19,356 nt of DNA from DATDRS01 sp035291605 (GTDB lineage: Bacteria; Chloroflexota; Anaerolineae; Anaerolineales; UBA6663), in NCBI GenBank assembly GCA_035291605.1, contig DATDRS010000510.1, positions 1-19,356 of the forward strand, given 5' to 3'. This document shows positions 13,972-19,356 of the stretch, one piece after another. Positions within the stretch are counted from its first letter, which is position 1, and every line of letters begins with the position of its first letter. The position numbers were made by a program, and so were the translations under genes. Below the pieces are notes generated by a model. The model searched no databases and was not told where the DNA came from. It saw only the letters and a program-made list of their open reading frames with translations.

Positions 13972-14909
13972 GCCTCCCCCGGCGCATACGGCGCGCCGCT
14001 CGCCGCCGGGCTTTGGGAGCGCCCCGCGCCGAAGAGGGCCAGCAGGGTGACGACGTAGGGCAGCATGACGAGAAACTGATAGGGGATAGGAGCGCCGAAA
14101 GCCTGAATGCGCAATTGCAGCGCGTCGGCAAATCCGAACAGCAGGGAGGCCAGCATCGTCCCCAGCGGCGTCCAGCGGCCAAAGATGATCGCCGAAAACG
14201 CGATGAACCCGCGCCCGGCAGTCATCCCCTCTTGAAACGTGTTGAGGTAGCCCACCGACAACAACGCGCCGCCGACGCCGGCCATAAACCCGCTCCACAG
14301 CAGGGTGAGATAGCGCACCTGAATCACGTTGATCCCCACCGTCTCGGCGGCGCGCGGGTGCTCGCCCACTGCGCGGATCGCCAGCCCCCAGGTGGTCCGG
14401 TAAAAAATGAAAGCGACCACGCCGACGAGGATGAAGACGAGATAAACCAGCGGCAGATGGCGGAACAAGACCGGCCCGAGGCCGGGCAGGTCGCCGAGGC
14501 CGGGGATATTCCAGATGGGGATGGTCGGCGCAGCGTTTTGTCCGGAGCTGAGTCCGACCACCGCTCGCAGAGCCACACCGGTCAGGCCCAGCATGAGGAT
14601 GTTCAGCCCCACCGCCGACACAATCTGATTGGCGCGGAAGGTCACGGCGACGACCGCGAATAGCAGCGCCGTCACCAGGCCGGCGAGCGCGCCCGCCAGC
14701 AGCCCCAGCCACGGGCTGCCGGTCTTCAAGGCGACGAGGTATGCCGTGAGCGCGCCGCCGAGCATCAGGCCTTCGAGGCCGATGTTGAGCACGCCCGCCC
14801 GCTCGCACATCAACCCGCCAAGCGCGGCGAACAGCAGCGGCGTCGTCAGGCGCAGCGTGGCGTAGATCAGGTCACTCGACCACAACAACTGAAGCAGCGT
14901 CTCGAGCAT
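13968..14909 (-). CDS. ABC transporter permease 2 (nucleoside type, NupQ/YufQ-like)
   Basis: 313 residues, almost entirely hydrophobic, with about 8-9 membrane segments, of the RbsC/BPD_transp_2 family. Characteristic stretches: TPLLFAALGGLMCERAGVLN near residues 23-42, then IGLEGLMLGGALTAYL, the subfamily signature; VSAVGLNILMLGLTGVALR; GLAIRAVGEHPRAAETVGIN, the cytoplasmic coupling loop that touches the ATPase; and GRGFIAFSAIIFGRW. It pairs with permease 1 as a heterodimer. Its start lies inside the end of permease 1 (38-bp overlap), with GGAGG 6 bases before ATG 14909, indicating coupled translation. Confidence 0.94.
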   Translation of the reverse strand: MLETLLQLLWSSDLIYATLRLTTPLLFAALGGLMCERAGVLNIGLEGLMLGGALTAYLVALKTGSPWLGLLAGALAGLVTALLFAVVAVTFRANQIVSAVGLNILMLGLTGVALRAVVGLSSGQNAAPTIPIWNIPGLGDLPGLGPVLFRHLPLVYLVFILVGVVAFIFYRTTWGLAIRAVGEHPRAAETVGINVIQVRYLTLLWSGFMAGVGGALLSVGYLNTFQEGMTAGRGFIAFSAIIFGRWTPLGTMLASLLFGFADALQLRIQAFGAPIPYQFLVMLPYVVTLLALFGAGRSQSPAASGAPYAPGEA

Positions 14910-15990
14910 CCACCGCCTCCGGTTTCGGCGGGGCCACCCGGCGCACGCGATACCCCTGGATCGCCGCGCCCGCCACCATGAACATGACCGTCAGGCCCTG
15001 AATGACGTAGACGACGACGACCGGCAGGCCGACCGCGGTCTGCATCGAGTTCGCCCCGGTGCGCAAAGCCCCGAAGAACAGCGCCGCCAGCAGCGTCCCC
15101 ACGGGATGCAACTGCCCCACGAGGGCCACGGCAATCGCGTCGAACCCCCATCCCGGCGAAAAGCCCTCCAGCAAGCGGTATTGCACTCCCGTGATTTCCA
15201 CGGCGCCCGCCAGGCCAGCCAGCGCGCCGCTCAGCGCCAGCGAGATCACGGTAATGCGCGTCACTTTGATGCCCGCATAGCGCGCGGCCTCGGCGTTGTA
15301 GCCGACCATGCGCAATTGGTAGCCGAGCGTGGTGTGAAAGAGCAGGATGTACACGACCGCCGCCATCGCCAACGCGATGACCAGGCCCAGATGCAGGTCG
15401 GTCTTCGGCAGGATGACCGGCAGTTTCGCGGTGTCGGCGACGGCGCGCGTCTGGAAGTTCCAGCCCGATTCGCGCATCGGGCCGTGCACCAGGTAACTGA
15501 TGAAGGCGATGGCGATGTAGTTCATGAAGATCGTGACGACGACTTCGTTGAAGCCGCGCGTGGCCTTGAGATAGCCGGCGATGGCGCTCCACAGCAAGCC
15601 GCCGAACATGCCCCAGAGCAAGGCGGCGACGAGATGGAGGCCCGCCGGCAGCGGGAGGTTGATCCCGGCCCACACGGCGAACAACGCCCCCATGTAAATT
15701 TGCCCCTCCGCGCCGATGTTGAACACGCTTGCGCGGAACGACAGCACAATTGCCAGGCCGGTCAGCATCAGCGGGATGGACTTGACCAGCGTGGTCGAAA
15801 TTAAGCCCCGGTTGCCGACCGCGCCCCGGAACAATGCGCTATAGGCCTTCACCGGGTCCGCGCCCGCCCCGGCGATGACCGCGCTGCCGAGCAGGAACGC
15901 GACGATCAGCGCCCACAGCGGCATTCCCCAGATCAATACCTGACTCAGGGTGAGGCCGCGCAGCCAGCGTTGGAGTTTGCCGAGTTGCAT
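14872..15990 (-). CDS. ABC transporter permease 1 (nucleoside type, NupP/YufP-like)
   Basis: 372 residues with about 10 membrane segments, longer at both ends than permease 2, as is usual for the first permease of BmpA-type importers. Seen: SIPLMLTGLAIVLSFRASVF followed by NIGAEGQIYMGALFA, the family signature; FNEVVVTIFMNYIAIAFISY; GYQLRMVGYNAEAARYAGIK, the coupling loop; and GWGFDAIAVALVGQLHP. A hydrophilic tail of about 25 residues overlaps the start of permease 2 in another frame. No clear ribosome-binding site precedes ATG 15990, and a stable hairpin separates it from the binding-protein gene, so expression below that of the binding protein is likely. Confidence 0.94.
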   Translation of the reverse strand: MQLGKLQRWLRGLTLSQVLIWGMPLWALIVAFLLGSAVIAGAGADPVKAYSALFRGAVGNRGLISTTLVKSIPLMLTGLAIVLSFRASVFNIGAEGQIYMGALFAVWAGINLPLPAGLHLVAALLWGMFGGLLWSAIAGYLKATRGFNEVVVTIFMNYIAIAFISYLVHGPMRESGWNFQTRAVADTAKLPVILPKTDLHLGLVIALAMAAVVYILLFHTTLGYQLRMVGYNAEAARYAGIKVTRITVISLALSGALAGLAGAVEITGVQYRLLEGFSPGWGFDAIAVALVGQLHPVGTLLAALFFGALRTGANSMQTAVGLPVVVVYVIQGLTVMFMVAGAAIQGYRVRRVAPPKPEAVDARDAASVVVVE

Positions 15991-16040
15991 ACCACGTCTA
16001 CGGTCGGGAATTTGTGAGGCGCGTCATACCGGCTGCAACA

Positions 16041-16069
16041 GGCAGGTCACGCTGCCAGCGTGACCTGCC
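16041..16069 (-). terminator. Intercistronic hairpin after the binding-protein gene
   Basis: GGCAGGTCACGC (16041-16052), TGCCA, GCGTGACCTGCC (16058-16069): a perfect GC-rich 12-bp stem with a 5-base loop, 33 bases past the bmpA-like stop codon. No T run follows on the - strand, so partial termination or 3'-end protection of the binding-protein message is more likely than full stop. This is a common arrangement in ABC import operons. Confidence 0.65.
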
Positions 16070-16102
16070 GTTTCGGAGTCTGCCCGCCGGGCCCAGGCGT
16101 CG

Positions 16103-17092
16103 TTACTGGATTTCCGGCAGCGTGACCTTGTTCGCCTTCAGGTCTTCGATGGCCTGCTTCACCGCCGCCTGCGCCTCGGCCGAGACCATCGGGCCGAATT
16201 GGGAGACGTCGGTGATGCCTTCCTGCACGCCGACCACGTAGTTGCCGCCCTTGAACGTGCCGGCCTCAATATTCGCTACCGCCTGCTGAAGCAGCACGTC
16301 CACGCGCTGCAGGACGCTCATCGCCACGTTGTCGGGCGCCAGATGTGACTGGTCGCGCGTCCAGCCGATGACCATGCCGCCCTTTTCTTTGGCGGCCTGA
16401 ATCGCGCCGACGTTGGCGTTATCGCCGTTGGCCAGGATCACGTCCACGCCGCTGGAAATCTGCGCCAGGGCCGCTTCCTTGGCCTTGGGGATGTCCACCC
16501 AACTGCCGGTGTAGGCGGCGACGACGCTGGCGTCGGCCTTCGCCGCCTTGATCGCCATCTCGTAAGCCTCCTGGTCGGCCTTGATGGTGGGGATCTCGAC
16601 TGCGCCGACGAATCCCCACTTGCCCACCTTCGAGAGATGGGCCGCCAGCACCCCGGCGATGTAGCCGCCCTCGCCCGGCTTGAAGACGTACGAAGCGAGG
16701 TTGTCCGCCGTGGCGATGCCGCCGATCTGGACGAAATGCGCCTCCGGGTGCTTCTGCGCGGCGGCGAGCAGCGCATCGCCGTATTCGAAGCCGTGGCCGA
16801 CGACGACGGTGAAGCCCTGGTTGATGTAACTCTCGACGTTCGATCCCTGGTCGGCCTGCGCCACCATCTCGGTGTTGGCGACCTCGTAGCCCTGCGCCTT
16901 GAGCGACTGGAGGCCTTCGTAGGCGGTCTGGTTCCAGCCTTCGTCGTTGATGGGGCCGGAGGTGAGCAGAGCGATCTTGAGCTTGGGCGCTTCCGTCGGC
17001 GCGGGCGCGGCCGTGGTGGCTGCCCCGCCGCAGGCCGACAGCGCCAGGCTCAGCAGCAGGACCATCGTAGCAAGATGCCAAAAGCGTTTCAT
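16103..17092 (-). CDS. BmpA/PnrA-family substrate-binding lipoprotein
   Basis: 329 residues: the membrane-anchored substrate receptor of a nucleoside-type ABC importer. The signal peptide ends LALSAC with lipid cysteine at 21, followed by a short Ala/Pro/Thr linker. The BMP domain opens KIALLTSGPINDEGWNQTAY, the typical N-terminal ligand-contact segment (the D-x-x-WN of PnrA). It continues with VVVGHGFEYGDALL, GGYIAGVLAAHLSKVGKWGF and VILANGDNANVGAIQAAKEK, all usual for the Bmp/Med family. Known members bind purine nucleosides, but some bind other compounds, so the ligand is only inferred. ATG 17092 has GGAGGAG 8 bases upstream, the best ribosome-binding site in the cluster. A likely promoter and a structured leader precede it. 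Confidence 0.95.
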   Translation of the reverse strand: MKRFWHLATMVLLLSLALSACGGAATTAAPAPTEAPKLKIALLTSGPINDEGWNQTAYEGLQSLKAQGYEVANTEMVAQADQGSNVESYINQGFTVVVGHGFEYGDALLAAAQKHPEAHFVQIGGIATADNLASYVFKPGEGGYIAGVLAAHLSKVGKWGFVGAVEIPTIKADQEAYEMAIKAAKADASVVAAYTGSWVDIPKAKEAALAQISSGVDVILANGDNANVGAIQAAKEKGGMVIGWTRDQSHLAPDNVAMSVLQRVDVLLQQAVANIEAGTFKGGNYVVGVQEGITDVSQFGPMVSAEAQAAVKQAIEDLKANKVTLPEIQ

Positions 17093-17122
17093 GGTTGAGT
17101 CTCCTCCATGTGATGAGTGGGC

Positions 17123-17252
17123 GTCCTCAAACCCCGACCCGGCGATTACCCGCCCTGGCTAGCGCCAGCGGGCCAGGGAAATCGCGGCAACAACGGGCGC
17201 GAAGCCTGCCTGCGCAGGCTACAACCAGTCGGCGCAGGCCGACTTTGAGGAC
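17123..17252 (-). promoter_or_regulatory. Structured leader upstream of the bmpA-like gene (possible cis-regulatory RNA)
   Basis: Read on the - strand, GTCCTCAAA and TTTGAGGAC (17244-17252 and 17123-17131) form a perfect 9-bp closing stem about 110 bases apart. Between them are three arms. Two are 7-bp stems with 4-base loops (17227-17244 and 17203-17220). The third, longer arm at 17142-17185 has GCGATT/AATCGC outside CCCTGGC/GCCAGGG. In that arm CTGGC can pair instead with GCCAG at 17164-17168, giving mutually exclusive folds. The structure ends 30 bases before the start codon and just before the GGAGGAG site. It matches no riboswitch class that I recognise. It may instead be a cluster of dispersed palindromic repeats. 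Confidence 0.45.
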
Positions 17253-17254
17253 AC

Positions 17255-17283
17255 TATCTAACTATCTTAGAACCACTGTCCAA
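17255..17283 (-). promoter_or_regulatory. Predicted sigma70-type promoter for the transporter operon
   Basis: On the - strand, TTGGAC (17278-17283), a 17-base spacer and TAGATA (17255-17260). This is the best promoter-like pair in the gap upstream of the binding-protein gene. The start site would fall near 17246-17250, at the outer edge of the leader's closing stem. Confidence 0.45.
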
Positions 17284-17307
17284 CCGCGTCCTCGCGATTG
17301 GCTGAAG

Positions 17308-17348
17308 GGCCCGCGCCCCATAGGGGTGCTTCGCGAAGGACGCGGGCT
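17308..17348. repeat. Three-way-junction palindromic element
   Basis: An outer 8-bp stem, GGCCCGCG (17308-17315) with CGCGGGCT (17341-17348), one pair being G-T, encloses two inner hairpins: CCCC-ATA-GGGG (17316-17326) and the perfect palindrome CTTCGCGAAG (17329-17338). The cloverleaf-like design suggests a selected structure or a mobile intergenic repeat. Confidence 0.55.
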
Positions 17349-17508
17349 GTGAGCGGTTTTAAACACGCTCGGTGAACAGATAACAAGTCGAGATCAATCG
17401 CGCGATATCACACCTCCTTCCTGGCAGCCTCCGTGCTCCCGCCTCATAGGTACGATGGCGGCTATGCAGATGACTTTACTCGCAATCAAAGCAGAACGCA
17501 AGAACATT
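17349..17508. other. Non-coding stretch downstream of mch homologue 2
   Basis: Together with the elements above it makes up a 416-bp gap (17093-17508) between mch2 and the binding-protein gene. No convincing gene was seen. CACCTCCTTC at 17411-17420 looks like a ribosome-binding site on the - strand but is followed by only five codons. Confidence 0.4.
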
Positions 17509-18471
17509 TCACGCCATTGCGCCCAAAAACGAGCGGCGCAGGACGTCGTAGTTGATCTGCCCGCCGCGGAAGGTGCGCCCCGACCGCAGGTTGTTGATGA
17601 GGACTTTAGCCGGAGAGTCAACTAAAGGCGGCACCCGAAACCAGTCCCGCCCGAAGCGCTCGAAGATGCGCGCGAACGGCAGCCCCCACAATTCCCCGGC
17701 GTGAACGTCGAAACACAACCGGCCGATGACGGCTTCGATCGCTTCGTCCTCGCAGTCCGCGTACAGCATCGTCGCGCCGCCGTAGATCAGCGCGTCGTTC
17801 GCCCGGCCCATCGCCTCGCCCTCGTCGCGGCTTACCGGGGCCACCGGCGCGGTCCCCCAGCCGAAGCGAACCGCCTGAACGTCAAAGCCGTGCACGAGCA
17901 ATTTCACCATCACCTGCTCGACGGTGCGTGAGGCCACTTGAATCAAGCCGACGATGCACGCCGTCGGCGCGAACACGACGTACACGTTCTCCGGCTTCAC
18001 CTGGCAGGCTTCGGCCACATACCGGCAGAGCGCGTCGTCCGGCGCGCGCGTCGTCTGCAGTTGGACGACGACTTCGTCCGCTCGGTCGGTGTAGTTCGCG
18101 CGAGTTGACCACTGATCCTGATGCGCCACAGCCCGCGCGGGGCCGGAGCCGATGGCGGCGAACTCGCCCTCGCTTAATTTCCAGTCCCCGGCCTGCGAGG
18201 CGACGGTGGCGATCACCGGATCGTCCACCCAGACGTTGATCGAGGGCATTGCGCCGTCGCCGAGAGGAAAAGTCCCGAACGTGGCCTCCCCTAACCCGCC
18301 GAGGCCGGCTTCGACAAAAATCCGGCCGGCCTCCCAACCTCCCGGACAGGTGAGGCCCATGTCCGCCAATGTCGCGCCGCAGGCCGAGCGCGAGACGCGA
18401 ATGTTCAACTCGTCGGCGCGCGCGATGGCGTCTTTAATCAGGGAGACGGCCGCGCGATTGACGCTGTGCAT
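17509..18471 (-). CDS. Methenyltetrahydromethanopterin cyclohydrolase family protein (Mch homologue 2)
   Basis: 320 residues, full-length Mch-type protein and a clear paralogue of the protein encoded at 6717-7682. Seen: MHSVNRAAVSLI at the start, CGATLADMG (31-39), GLGGLGEATFG, FAAIGSGPARAVA (104-116), which keeps the archaeal GSGPARA motif that the other copy has lost, PENVYVVFAPTACIVG (160-175), SRTVE with R182 and E185 in the catalytic columns, AMGRANDALIYGG, and GRTFRGGQINYDVLRRSFLG at the end. The lysine column at 94 holds Ala. ATG 18471 aligns with the family start; ATG 18477 is two codons upstream, and neither has a good ribosome-binding site. It lies 60 bases after the lipoyl-protein gene. 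Substrate unknown; a hetero-oligomer with the other copy is possible. Confidence 0.88.
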   Translation of the reverse strand: MHSVNRAAVSLIKDAIARADELNIRVSRSACGATLADMGLTCPGGWEAGRIFVEAGLGGLGEATFGTFPLGDGAMPSINVWVDDPVIATVASQAGDWKLSEGEFAAIGSGPARAVAHQDQWSTRANYTDRADEVVVQLQTTRAPDDALCRYVAEACQVKPENVYVVFAPTACIVGLIQVASRTVEQVMVKLLVHGFDVQAVRFGWGTAPVAPVSRDEGEAMGRANDALIYGGATMLYADCEDEAIEAVIGRLCFDVHAGELWGLPFARIFERFGRDWFRVPPLVDSPAKVLINNLRSGRTFRGGQINYDVLRRSFLGAMA

Positions 18472-18531
18472 GGGCATGGGGCATGAGGCGTGAAGCGCGG
18501 GTTGGCAAACTTTCGCCCCGCTCCCGACGCC

Positions 18532-18801
18532 CTACGCCTTACGAATCTCCTCCGCTTCCTCCAGCGTGCTGGCAATAATCGCGAGCGTCGTCCCCACCGG
18601 TACGGTTTCTCCCGTCCGCACCAGGATGCGCGCGATGACGCCGTTGATCGGCGAGGGGAGCTCGTTGTTGATCTTGTCCGTCTCCACCTCCGCGATGACT
18701 TCGTCGGCGGCCACCGGGTCGCCCTCCTGCTTGCGCCAGGCGGTCACTGTGCCTTCTTCCATCGTCAGGCCCCACTTGGGGAGGATGACATGTTCGGCCA
18801 T
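18532..18801 (-). CDS. Free-standing lipoyl-domain protein (E2 lipoyl domain)
   Basis: 89 residues comprising a single biotinyl/lipoyl domain and little else. The start MAEHVILPKWGLTMEEGTV is the usual opening strand of E2 lipoyl domains. VETDKINNEL carries the lipoylated lysine at K43, then INGVIARILVRTGETVPVGT closes the barrel. In pyruvate, branched-chain and acetoin dehydrogenases this domain is normally fused to the E2 catalytic core. Here it stands alone next to E1-beta, while the core is encoded at 7753-8451. It is expected to swing acyl groups between E1 and E2. ATG 18801 has GGAG 6 bases upstream. A glycine-cleavage H protein is excluded because it is longer and lacks the ETDK context. 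Confidence 0.92.
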   Translation of the reverse strand: MAEHVILPKWGLTMEEGTVTAWRKQEGDPVAADEVIAEVETDKINNELPSPINGVIARILVRTGETVPVGTTLAIIASTLEEAEEIRKA

Positions 18802-18841
18802 AGGTTACTCCGCAGTTCACCCGTGAGCAGTGAACAGTCAT

Positions 18842-18881
18842 CAGTGAACAGTGATTATCATCCACCGATCACTGTTTACTG
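18842..18881. repeat. 14-bp imperfect inverted repeat between E1-beta and lipoyl genes
   Basis: CAGTGAACAGTGAT (18842-18855) and ATCACTGTTTACTG (18868-18881), one G-T pair, with a 12-base loop. Related CAGTGAACAGT-like words occur just upstream (18827-18840) and run on to the last codons of E1-beta, whose stop codon is at 18883-18885. Probably an expanded intergenic repeat; it could also act as an intercistronic hairpin. Confidence 0.6.
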
Positions 18882-18882
18882 C

Positions 18883-19356
18883 TTACTGCTCACCGATCAC
18901 TTTCTTTACGCCCGCCACAATCTCATCCTTCCCCGGCAAAATGTGTTTCTCCAGCACCAGCGAGAACGGGATCGGCGTGTCCAGCCCGGCCACGCGCACC
19001 ACCGGGGCCTTCAGGTCGCGGAAGCATTCCTCGGAGATCGTCGCGCTCATCTCCGCCGCCAGGCCGCCGATCTTGGGCGCCTCGGCGGCGACGACGGCCC
19101 GCCCGGTCTTCTTCACCGATTCCAGCATCGTCTCGGCGTCGTACGGGCGCAGGGTGCGCAGGTCAATCACCTCGGCCTCGACGCCGTCTTTGGCAAGGAG
19201 ATCGGCCGCGGCCAACGCTTCTTGCGTCATCTTCATCGCGGCGACGATCGTCACGTCTTTGCCCTGACGCGCGACCGCCGCCTTGCGCAGCGGCACGGTG
19301 TAGCGCCCCTCTGGAACGTCGCCTTTGACGCGGTACAGCGCCTTGTGCTCGAGGAA
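18883..19356 (-). CDS. 2-oxoacid dehydrogenase E1 component, beta subunit (C-terminal part, runs off window)
   Basis: The open frame enters from the right edge and covers about 157 residues: the C-terminal transketolase-like domain of E1-beta in pyruvate, 2-oxoisovalerate or acetoin dehydrogenases. It starts FLEHKALYRVKGDVPEG, then YTVPLRKAAVARQGKDVTIVA, both hallmark E1-beta sequence; later VIDLRTLRPYD (the conserved DLRT motif), PFSLVLEKHILPGKDEIVAGV. The true start, and probably E1-alpha, lie outside the window. E1 uses thiamine diphosphate to decarboxylate a 2-oxoacid and load the acyl group onto lipoate, here presumably on the free lipoyl protein encoded next. The 2-oxoacid cannot be told from this part. 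Confidence 0.93.
   Translation of the reverse strand, partial: FLEHKALYRVKGDVPEGRYTVPLRKAAVARQGKDVTIVAAMKMTQEALAAADLLAKDGVEAEVIDLRTLRPYDAETMLESVKKTGRAVVAAEAPKIGGLAAEMSATISEECFRDLKAPVVRVAGLDTPIPFSLVLEKHILPGKDEIVAGVKKVIGEQ

Noticed and set aside
13960..14808. Second - strand open frame inside permease 2
   Set aside because: Arg-rich shadow in another frame of a clear membrane protein.
17095..17352. + strand open frame in the gap upstream of bmpA
   Set aside because: Overlaps the palindromic elements, has no ribosome-binding site and no recognisable protein features.
17411..17420. CACCTCCTTC, similar to the 3' end of 16S rRNA or a strong - strand ribosome-binding site
   Set aside because: No other 16S sequence surrounds it, and on the - strand the following frame stops after five codons.

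Overview
The window is GC-rich bacterial DNA from an uncultured-looking anaerobe or facultative organism. I infer Chloroflexota (Anaerolineae-like), with moderate confidence. The grounds are lipoproteins with Pro/Thr/Ala-rich linkers, many small intergenic palindromic repeats, and the mix of enzyme families. No rRNA, tRNA, CRISPR array, transposase or phage gene was found.

Left part (1-6611, mostly + strand): two convergent universal stress protein genes (the first is cut by the window edge), then a PLP aminotransferase and a UroD-like (COG0407) methyltransferase-family protein. Two lipoproteins with similar N-termini follow; the second is a TolB-like beta-propeller. This part also holds two relics of a biotin-dependent, sodium-pumping decarboxylase or acyl-CoA carboxylase. 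One is an N-terminal scrap of the carboxyltransferase subunit (2442-2650). The other is an OadB/GcdB membrane subunit that lost its middle while keeping both ends in frame (6168-6611).

Right part (6717-19356, all - strand, transcribed right to left): fourteen consecutive genes. In order of transcription: 2-oxoacid dehydrogenase E1-beta (cut by the window edge), a free-standing lipoyl-domain protein, an Mch homologue (methenyl-tetrahydromethanopterin cyclohydrolase family), a likely promoter and structured leader, a BmpA/PnrA-type ABC importer (binding lipoprotein, two permeases, double ATPase), an FTCD_C/FchA-like cyclodeaminase homologue, an iron-type alcohol dehydrogenase, a D-2-hydroxyacid dehydrogenase homologue without the usual substrate arginine, a YgeY-like M20 hydrolase, a free-standing E2 catalytic domain, and a second Mch homologue. 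Spacing is tight (overlaps of 4 and 38 bp, gaps of 1-20 bp) for much of its length, so it looks like one or two operons.

How it may work (inference): the importer brings in a nucleoside-like or other N-heterocyclic compound. The alcohol/hydroxyacid dehydrogenases, the hydrolase and the split 2-oxoacid dehydrogenase break it down. The two Mch homologues and the cyclodeaminase homologue handle a C1 or amidine/ring C-N step. I know of no described pathway with this gene set. It is the best candidate here for an undescribed system.
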